NCBI RefSeq assembly: GCF_963169125.1
Contig: NC_084794.1
Span: 71,521,665-71,585,664 of the forward strand
DNA: 64,000 bases
Reading direction: 5' to 3'
Origin: Humulus lupulus
Taxonomy: Eukaryota; Streptophyta; Magnoliopsida; Rosales; Cannabaceae
The notes beneath the pieces are model-generated. The model saw only the letters and a list, made by a program, of their open reading frames with translations, made no database searches and had not been told where the DNA came from. Position numbers and translations under genes: made by a program. Positions 55,881 through 64,000 of this stretch are shown here, one piece after another (position 1 is the stretch's first letter; each line of letters starts with the position of its first letter).

Positions 55881-57445
55881 TACGGGCGCCGCGGGGGCCT
55901 CAAGATCACCCCCTGGGATATCCCGGAACACTCAACGATGAAGTCGGCCAGGGCTTGCCCCTTGATGGATACTCTAGGGACGTAGGCTATATCGAACTGA
56001 CTTAGTTCCATGGCCCACTTCAGGAGTCTTCCCGATGACTCGGGCTTCTGTAACACTTGCCGCAAGGGGTGGTTGGTCAGGACTTTTATGGCGTGGGCGT
56101 GGAAGTAAGGCCGGAGCTTCCGGGATGCCATCAGCAGGCAAAAGATCAGCTTTTCGATTAGTGGATACCGAGACTCAGCGTCCAACAATCGCTTACTCAC
56201 GTAGTACACCGGGAGCTGGGTCATTTCCTCCTCCCGTACCAATGCGGCGCTGATCACGTGCTCGGTCACTGCCAGCTAGAGGTATAGAGGCTCCCCGTCC
56301 ACTGGCTTTGCCAGGATCGGCACTTGGGCCAGGTGTTCTTTCAGTTTTCGAAAGGCTTCTTCACACTCGACTGACCATTCGAACCACTGGCTTCCCCGAA
56401 GGACGTTAAAGAACGGGATGCACTTGTCCGTAGCTTTGGAGACAAAACGGCTTAAGGCTGCTATCCACCCGTTCAGGCATTGGACGTCCTTATGCTTCCG
56501 GGGAGAGGGCATATCAATCAGTGCCTTGATCTTATCCGGATTGGCCTCTATTCCCCAGAAGCTCACTATGAAGCCCAGGAACTTCCCGGAAGCCACGCCG
56601 AACGTACATTTCTTGGGATTTAACTTCATCCCGTACTTCCGAATGACTGTGAAAGCTTCAGCTAGGTCATCTGAATGATTCTCGGACGTCTTGGACTTGA
56701 CCAGCATATCATCGATATAGGCTTCCATGTTTCGCCCTAGCTGGGCCCGGAACATTTGATTGACGAGCCTTTGATAGGTTGCCCCGGCGTTTTTCAGTCC
56801 GAAGGGCATGACGATGTAGCAGTATATCCCCTGGTCGGTATCGAAACTGGTGTGTTCCTAATCCGCCACATGCATGGATATCTGATTGTAACCAGAATAC
56901 GCATCCATAAATCTTAAGATCTCGTACCCGGACGTTGAATCCACCATTTGATCGATCCTGGGGAGTGGGAAACAATCCTTCGGACAAGCTTTGTTGAGAT
57001 CCATGAAATCGATGCACGTTCTCCATGTTCCCTTCGGTTTCGGCACCAGAACGGGGTTGGCCAACCACACGGGGTATACAGCCTCGCGTATGAAGTTGAT
57101 TGATGAAAGCTTCTTTATTTCCAGCTTGAGGGTCTTGGCCCTCTCCATTCCCAAAGGGCTGTGTTTTTGGTGGACCGGGGTCGCGTTCGGGTCGATACTC
57201 AACGCGTGGCAGATGATGTTGCGGCCGATCCCCGTCATATCCGAGTGAGACTAGGCCAGAATATCCTGGCTCTCCTCAACTTGGGCGATGATGGTGGCCC
57301 AGACATCTGCCAGTAGATTTTTCCCGACTAGGATGACCCTGGTCGGATCGATGTCGCTGATGCACACCTCCTCAATCTCGTCCATTGGCTCCAGGACGCG
57401 GTCGTCCCCTATCCTCGGGTCCAGGTCATCTTCTTCTTGGATCAC
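55763..57445 (-). pseudogene. F reverse transcriptase and first RNase H
   Basis: Minus-strand segments in order: 57251-57445 (linker), 56858-57238 (RT start: DLNKACPKDCFPLPRIDQMV, DAYSGYNQISMH), 56276-56809 (MPFGLKNAGATYQRLVNQMF, active site YIDDMLVKS, connection domain) and 55763-56269 (RNase H with YYVSKRLLDAESRYPLIEKL, VLTNHPLRQVL). In-frame stops separate them: 57251-57253 for a conserved Trp, about 56855-56857 for Gln, and 56276-56278 for Tyr. YIDD is intact. Confidence 0.92.
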
Positions 57446-58402
57446 TCTCTCAGCAGGTGGGGGAGGAATCGGGTCGATGAGGTCGTCAAAGGGCTCGTCT
57501 CAGACCATGTATATTGGCCGGGCGGACACGTGGTAGCACTTCTGGGCGCTCTTCTGATCTCCCCGGACAGTCGCTACCCCTCCGTTGTCGCAAGGGAACT
57601 TCATGCGAAGATGACGGATAGAGGTGATGGCCCCGAACTGGACTAATGCGGGCCAGCCAAAAATGACGTTGTAAGCGGTGGGGCAGTCCACCACTACGAA
57701 GGTGCAGAACTTGAACGAGTGCTGCAACTCACTTCCCAACGTCACGGACAACTGGATCTTCCCCATGGGGAGTAGTGCGTCTCTGTTGAAGCCGTAAATC
57801 TAGGTCGGGCATGATGCCAGATCTGCTTCAGCCAAGCCAATGGCGGTGAAGGTGGGCTTAAACAAGAGGTTGACGGAGCTCCCGTCATCTACCAACACAC
57901 GGGATACCAACTTGTTGGTGATCTGCGCATCTATGACCAGCGGGTCATGGTGCGGGAAATGGACGTTGCGAGCGTCGTCCTCCATGAAGGTGATGGGGAG
58001 GTTCATCAATTTTGGACGCTGAGCCGAGGCATGGACAAGGGCGTACACCTCCCGATCATGGTCGATATCGCTTAGGTAGCACTTTTGATCGTTCCTGGAC
58101 GGCCCTCCCAGGTGAGGTCCGCCTGAGATTGTGGCTACATGTCCGTCCACGCAAGGGAGTGCCGTCCCTGATGGATAAGGCATTCCAGGGCCAGGTGCTT
58201 GCGCGACGGGGCACCTTGAGGGGTCTGCGCCGTCGGTCCCTGTGCATACCCTCCCTGAGGTGGGTATGCCCTGGGTGCTCCCGGGACCGTGGGTTGTCCG
58301 GGACCTACTGACAGGCCCGGGACTCCGACAGGCATCCTGACCCACTGGTGGAGATGCCCCAGCTTGATGAGATTCTCGATCTCGTCCTTGAGTTGCCATC
58401 AC
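57446..58402 (-). pseudogene. F protease and gag-protease linker
   Basis: The active site reads VLVDDGSSVNLLF (near 57865-57905), the usual Tat form of the retropepsin DSG/DGS motif. It is followed by the C-terminal signature YNVIFGWPAL (near 57640-57670). A stop at about 57799 divides them. Upstream, the 58050-58400 part is proline-rich and may be frame-shifted linker. Confidence 0.82.
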
Positions 58403-60472
58403 TCTTCAGTTGTGTGGCCCACGTCCTTATGGTAGGCGCACCATTTGTTGGTATCCCTTAGATTTCTCCACACTCTGAACATGGGGCTAGGCTTTCGGTT
58501 GTGGACCGCCCTTTCTGTGGCCAGGAAGATGTTCTCCCTGGTGTCCACTAGAGTGGTGTATTCTGAATATTGGGGCTCGTAGCCCCTTTTTCCTTTCTTA
58601 GCCGATTCAGATCGATTTTGGCCTTTGCCGGATCTCTTCCCCCAGGAGGGGTTTATGCTTGCCTCTGTTACTCCCGCCTGCGACTGCTGGGCCCCGACGG
58701 GGGAACGCTGTGACCCGCCGGCACGGCTCCGTACCCGGAAAAGTGGGCGGATTGGACCGGGGCATATCCTGAAGAGGCAGGACCGTACACCGTAGGGGTG
58801 TAGGTGATTCCAGGCGTAACGGCCGGTCCCGGGGCGATCGGGTGCGTGACGTAGGATGCGCCGAGAACTACACCCCGTACCCCGGGAACGCTTGGGCATT
58901 TGGTTGTAGTGTCGGAGGCCATCTGAAAGCCTGGATTTGAGCCTCTTACCAATTGATAAATCCTTGGGCCCTCCTGATGAACTGTTCCAGGGTAGCCGCC
59001 TTGCTACGCTGCATGTCATCCCAGAGAGGGGACTCGCCCCAGATTCCAGACTGCAATGCCACTAGGCGCTGTCCGTTGTCCACCTTCGTCTTGGAGGCTT
59101 CTTCAGTGAAGCGTTGGATGTAGGCCCTTAGTGTCTCCGTGGGGAGCTGTTTAATATTTGCGAGGGCGCTGATTTTCATGTCCATCCTCATGGCGGCCAC
59201 GAACTGCTTGCAAAATGTTGACTGCAGCCCTGTCCAGGATTGGATGGATCCCGGCTTAAGTCTTTTCCACCATTCCTCGGCGGGACCACCTAGAGTGATC
59301 GAGAAATAGAGGAACTTGTCGTCGTCATTGACGTGGGCCACTGTCATAAGCCGGTTGTATCGGGACAGATGGTCCCTGGGGTCGGTGTTTCCGGTATAGG
59401 CGGTGAGGCTTGGCATCTTGAACCCCTTGGGGAGCACAACGTCCAGGATGTGCCTCGCATAGGGCTCTTTGTCCTCCACATCGGAGTCGGTATCTACCCC
59501 TTCCTGCTTGCGGACCAAACGGTCCGTGACCTTTTTCAAAGCAGCCAACTATTCCATGAGCTGCTTTGTCGTTCCATCCTTCAGGGGGATTCTTTCATTC
59601 CTCATGTCGTTGATGTTGTTCCTAAGGTCGCCACCTCGGAAGAGGATCTTTTCCTTACGGGCCTGCTCTTTCCGAGCGTTTAGTCCGTCGCGTAGGTCTA
59701 CCCGGGATGTGTCATCCCCTGAACTAAGGGCATGACGCTCCTCTCTGCGTGGTCGTTCCCGACGGTTTTTGTTTACCGAGGCGCTTGGGTGCAAAGACCT
59801 TTCCCGTTCGTCTCGCCTTGGGGTGTACCAGGGTCGTGCATTCCGCGATCGCGTCCCCTGCGGATCGATCGGGTGGCCATGTCCTGGAACGGGGCACACC
59901 TTCTCTTTCCTAGGGAGCAGCTGGGAACGGGTCCTGACTTTCGTGACGGGGGTGCTCTTTTCTCGGATCTTTCCACCATCATTTTTTTTCTCCCTACCCA
60001 GGTTTCTTGGGGCTGGCTTGGGAAACTCCTCCGGGAGAGGGGCCGGCCTCGCTTCTTCGAGGACCCCGGCTCGGGCTTGCGGAGCGGGCTGTTGCGCTCT
60101 CGGAAGTGGGCAAGCTGGGGGATTGGTCGCTGGAACCTGCGCATCTTGCAGGGCTTGGCGAGATTCTTGCATCCATCGATGCGCCTCCGCCTGCTCAGCA
60201 ATCCTAGTCACCTCCAGGTCCTGTTGGTGGGGCTCCCCTTCAGAGATCTCGGGATCCGCAGCTTTGTCATGGTTCTCCTCGTTTTCCTCCTCTTCATAAT
60301 ACTCCTCCTCATTCCCTGTTCCACCCTCATAGTCTTGCGATTTGTCAAGGTGAGACGTCTGAGGAGGAGCGTTCTCAAATGGATTCTGAGGAAGATGCTG
60401 GGAAGGCAACAGATCTCCATTGCCCTGCTCTGGGTTACTAGGGTCAAAAGTAGTGTGTCTTGTATTCAACAT
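58399..60472 (-). pseudogene. F gag
   Basis: Met at 60472 starts a Glu/Pro-rich N-terminal region (frame 59549-60472) with an acidic run EEEYYEEEENEENH and basic Arg-rich tail. A stop at 59549-59551 interrupts it. Frame 58946-59548 is the gag core domain (HILDVVLPKGFKMPSLTAYT, GGPAEEWWKRLKPGSIQSW, TETLRAYIQRF). A frameshift near 58950-59010 leads to the Cys/His motif WCAYHKDVGHTTEE (near 58405-58450), with a stop at 58399-58401 replacing its last Cys. Gag would form the particle that encloses the element RNA. Confidence 0.9.
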
Positions 60473-60508
60473 TGCAGTAGAGGTTTGACGTTAGGACTAG
60501 TTTTCTCA

Positions 60509-60531
60509 GGCTCTCAATGAAAGCCCCAAAA
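60509..60531 (-). other. F primer-binding region
   Basis: The minus strand next to the LTR end reads TTTTGGGGCTTTCATTGAGAGCC. It shares TTTGGNGCTTT and TTGAGAGC with the same site in G1. The tRNA is not assigned. Confidence 0.7.
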
Positions 60532-61431
60532 TGTTTATCGAGATTTTCGGAAACTATATTAATGAATATTAGGTAAGACTAATGATATGGAATTTAAAAG
60601 ATAAAAACATGATTTTTACGTGGTTGGGGCGTTAATGAGCCTTAGTCCACGAGTCAGTTGTATTAGAGCTTGGAAAGTCTTTTTCAATGGAGTTTCTCTC
60701 TATGTTTTGACAGAATAACTGTATATAAGTCGAAAAGAGATCCCTTCTCCAGTGCTCTGCCACCTATATTTATAGGCTCACAGGAGCACGGGGCTTGGGC
60801 CAGGTATGACCCAGGCCCGTCAAGGATAAATATCCTAGGCTTCTCTAATGGAAGCCCAATACAAAGGATAAAACTACAAAAGATTGAGAGACTGAAGCCC
60901 ACTGGGGCGGCCCAAAGCCTATGCTCCGCCCGACATATTAGGGCTTTTGGTCTGGACATTCCGAGTTACGAGGCAGATTCAGGAGACAAGATCGGTCAGT
61001 GCACTGGCGGCGCAGGTCTGAACCAGCGGCGTGCAATCCCGAGGTGGCCTTTTCCGCAGGTGAAAAGTGGGGACAGCCCCCACGCATCGTGGGGCGGCTT
61101 CAGGGTCATGGATGCCTTTTCCTGCCAACCTGGAGGACATGACCCGGGTTCGTTTACCTCTGTCCCTCTTCGTTTACCACAGGCCCGGAATGTTTATCAG
61201 GTTCCGGGATCATTTTGCGCACACCTCGACCGTATCCCCAACTGGCCATACGTCTCCCTGGCGGCTGTCATGGATCATCTTCCTGGACACCATCCGGGTC
61301 CGGAACCACACTTGGGCCATCGTCCTTGGTTCCTCCCGTACCACCCGGGCCTGGACTGGGCCCATATCCAATTGCCCAAACCATGGGCCTGGACCATCGT
61401 CCCGGGCCCACGACAGGAAATGGGGATAACA
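60532..61431 (-). repeat. Element F 5' LTR
   Basis: It runs from TGTTTATCGAG to GGGGATAACA. TATAAATA on the minus strand (60767-60774) marks the promoter; the ACGTGG/CCACGAG segment (about 60615-60655) lies downstream in U5. It is the promoter of F gag-pol. Confidence 0.94.
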
Positions 61432-62708
61432 ATAAGCAAGATAGGACATTGCATAATAGAATAGTACCAATGCAAATTCACAAAGCATTCAGATACATAA
61501 TTAGATGCAATTGTCTTAGGCTCCTAGTCTTTGGGAGGTATCCCCTTTGTAGCTACCATTTTAGCCTTAGAGTTAAAAGACTTAAATAAAAAGAAATTCA
61601 GTAGTGTCGTTTTTAAAAGGTTAAAAGCATGTGATCAAAATATAGAGCATAAAAATAGAAACAAAATAGAAAACAAAACTAGTTGTAGAGCATAAAAAAT
61701 ACCACTAACAGGAGCCTGAAACAGAGATCAAAATGTAGTTGTAGCGCAAGTTGTAAACAAAAGCAAAACCTACAAGCAAACAAAATTAAAAACAGATGGA
61801 AATACTGAATACACCATAACAGATGGAAATACTCATCATTTAAATGTCTCAATCTAAAAAATAGGGGACCGCCATTGATTAAACTAGAAAAGTCTGTCGC
61901 TCCTAAGTTTTTGCAAGCAACATGCCATTTCAAAAGTAGACAAAAATAATAAAAAAAAGCAATTTCAAAATCATTGTATCTAAAATTGCAAGAAAATTTG
62001 TTTTGCTATCAGTAGTTAAAATGACATGGTGAAAAACTTATAAGAAATCAAGCTATAGAATCATGCCTAGTGTAGTCATGATAGCAACAGAAAGGATTAT
62101 GCCAACAGGCTGCACCCTAAAAAAAATATAGAGCATTGATCACTAGTTGGACTGAACTACAAAGAGCATAAGGTATAACTTGACTATCTTGTTTTGAACT
62201 ATAGCAGCTAAATAGCAAAGCCTGAAAAGATGTGGTAGTCAATTTCATAAAGTTTTCAAGAAAGCATAACCGAAAAAAGCTTCTCCAAATTTAGAAGTTA
62301 CTATATATACTTAAGAAGCATCTCCAATTTCATTTGAAATGAGTATTACTATAAGACCTTCTGCTTCTAAATTTTATTAGACTTGGATTAACCACCCCAG
62401 CACTCATTTCTTGATATATTCGATTGGAAATGCATGCATTAAATGACCCTCCGTCTAACAAAATCATTCCCCATCTCTGTTTATGCAAATAAAATTTAAA
62501 ATCCAAATAAAACTAACAACATATCCCAAGTTATCAGAACTCATTCGAATTTAAAATTTCAAAGTTAGTTTCTCTCAATGAAATGTTTAAAGCTAAAGTA
62601 AAAACATTGACATCGGGACAACTATAAATGTAAAAGTCAACTAAATCAAACAGTCACAATTTCATGAAAATAATATTTAGAAAGAAAAAGAAAACAAAAT
62701 CAATCAAG

Positions 62709-62811
62709 ACTCCATCTGCACACATTAAAACTCCATCTGCACATGAAAATCAAATAAATTGATGGACATTCCATATGAGGTAAAAAAAAACTCCATCTGC
62801 ACACATTAAAA
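62709..62811. repeat. Short repeat ACTCCATCTGCACA
   Basis: ACTCCATCTGCACACATTAAA occurs at about 62709 and 62790, with a shorter copy at about 62729. Confidence 0.8.
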
Positions 62812-63168
62812 GAGAATCAAATAACTCAAATATCAACTGCAAAGTAAATTTCACATTGTGACATGGACACATAGACTTTAAATTAATACTTAATAAATCA
62901 GATTTTTTTAATGAAAAAAATATAATAAAACGTTTGGCAAGACGTCTTATTGTCCAAAATACCATTATCAAACAACAATCAAAATACCATACTCAGAAAT
63001 AGGTCAAAGTTGAACCACAACACCAGAGACCAATAACATAACAGAAAACAAGGCTCTCCCAAAATAGAAAAACAACAGAAACAACTTTATACAATTGAAT
63101 CACCTAAAATTGATCAGAACAAATGGCATAGGATCCTTCCTCTCTATGAGGGAAAACAAAATCAGAAG

Positions 63169-63171
<3 letters not shown>

Positions 63172-63210
<39 letters not shown>
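63172..63210. repeat. (GA)n microsatellite, about 19 units
   Basis: An uninterrupted alternating AG run of 39 bases. Confidence 0.97.
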
Positions 63211-63214
<4 letters not shown>

Positions 63215-63817
63215 GAAGAGATACTGGTGCACCTGAAAAACAGAAAGAAATAAGCATAGCTAAGTGTCTAAGTCATTTGTAATTTATATTATGCATCCAA
63301 AAGCAAGAAATTTCTTCCACATCAATAAATTTATTGTCAAGAGCATTCTATAAATGAATAATAAATGATAGTATTCTCCATGAAACTAGAAAAGACTCTC
63401 AGATCATAACATTACATTATAATCAGAACGATGCTACGTTAGAAGACCATGAGAATCAATGGCTAGTTAATTACTTATGATTTCAATTAACAATGCATTC
63501 AAGCACAATAAAAGTTACAGAAACCAATATATATCTTAAATAAAAAATAACCACAAACATCAAAATCAACAAAAACCAGCAAGCATGAGCATATATATAT
63601 ACATATCTTCAAATTAAAAATCAAACCGCAAACTGTGAATTGTCTAAGAATTTGGCCAACTAGAACTAAATAAGTTAATCACAAATTTAAATGTTGTATT
63701 TATCTTTCCTGAAACTTCATAGAAAAATATAAAAATACTATTCAATGCAAAAATATAAACCTAAACTTCAGTTTTTCCTTAAAACTACTGTATTTGAGAC
63801 TTAAAACCCATTATCAT

Positions 63818-64000
63818 TGTAATGCCCTAAATTCTCTGATGTGGTTTAATGGCGGGATTAGTAGGCCGGGAGAGTCATACTTGTTTAAATATGCCATTAA
63901 ATGATAATATGCATGTATATGTGAATTATATTATAAAATGATGTTAAATGCATGCATGTGGGTCCACATTTTAATTACAGTGGTGTGATGGTAATTTGGC
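63818..64000 (+). mobile_element. Family A LTR start, plus orientation, cut by window end
   Basis: TGTAATGCCCTAAATTCTCT and the following 180 bases match the reverse complement of the family A LTR end (1-2264 and 9480-9680), including AGTAGGCCGGGAG, CATACTTGTTTAA and ATGCATGTATATGTG. It is a diverged member of the family, inserted in the opposite orientation to A. Confidence 0.88.

Larger units (their letters stand above)
48347..61431 (-). mobile_element. Element F: full-length Tat-type Ty3/gypsy (13.1 kb)
   Basis: LTRs of 891 bp (48347-49237) and 900 bp (60532-61431) share tips TGTTTA/GGGGATAACA, and the exact duplication ATAAG flanks the element (48342-48346 and 61432-61436). Primer region, gag, protease, RT, RNase H, a second RNase H and integrase run on the minus strand. 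Between pol and the 3' LTR are a 60-bp minisatellite and a plus-strand spliced gene. The two LTRs differ by roughly 4-5 percent by eye. Several stops and frameshifts show that it is no longer autonomous. Confidence 0.95.
61432..63817. other. AT-rich DNA, right of F
   Basis: It starts with the ATAAG target duplication and is the continuation of the DNA left of 48347. No convincing coding frame is seen. It includes a three-fold short repeat (62709-62811) and a GA microsatellite. On the minus strand a TTTTTCAG acceptor-like word (about 63231) followed by the CT run resembles a plant 5' untranslated exon, which is only suggestive. Confidence 0.45.

Noticed and set aside
59732..60520. 262-codon plus-strand frame opposite F gag
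   Set aside because: It is the complement of the Glu/Pro-rich gag frame, which has recognisable gag organisation on the minus strand; no promoter or domain supports the plus frame.

Overview
This window is plant nuclear DNA from a repeat-rich, probably pericentromeric or intergenic block. It holds nested LTR retrotransposons of typical flowering-plant lineages: Ty3/gypsy chromoviruses with a chromodomain and a Met-tRNA primer site, Ty3/gypsy Tat-type elements with two RNase H domains, an Athila-like LTR, and SIRE-like Ty1/copia. One decayed fragment of a host transcription co-regulator gene (SEUSS family) is also present. I see no intact host gene, no rRNA or tRNA gene, and nothing prokaryotic. 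The lineage mix fits a dicot, but I cannot name the species.

Layout. 1-9680: chromovirus A on the minus strand, with its 3' LTR cut by the window edge, a broken gag-pol, and a complete 5' LTR. It sits in the reverse transcriptase of an older related element B (9681-10280 and 12671-14374). B is also split by solo LTR C1 (10281-12665, target-site duplication CCCAT). 14375-28024: a decayed minus-strand Tat element G1, split by copia-like LTR E1, an Athila-like solo LTR (17471-19017, AGCTC), and truncated LTR E2, which itself contains solo LTR D (22451-23955, CCTTC). 28025-33525: an LTR remnant M split by copia solo LTR J (28261-29496, GAAGT), a second decayed copy L, and unassigned AT-rich DNA. 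33526-44190: SIRE-like copia element H on the minus strand. Its 3' LTR is split by solo LTR I (34167-36076, AATAC) and its gag by solo LTR C2 (41808-44160, CATTC).

44191-48346 and 61437-63817 are AT-rich DNA. The left part opens with a CACTA-type terminal motif inside H gag and carries four decayed 3' exons of a SEUSS-like gene. Into this DNA went F (48347-61431, target-site duplication ATAAG), the only element here with two complete LTRs and a visible duplication. F has gag-pol on the minus strand and, between pol and its 3' LTR, a separate plus-strand transcription unit with its own TATA box, GT-AG introns, a gypsy-associated (Transposase_28-like) domain and a coiled coil. A 60-bp minisatellite lies between these two convergent units. 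At 63818 an LTR of family A starts in the opposite orientation and runs off the window.

None of the coding regions is intact; all carry stops or frameshifts, and several catalytic aspartates have become asparagine. The order of insertion can be read from the nesting. Six solo LTRs keep exact 5-bp target duplications, so LTR-LTR recombination has been a main route of loss.
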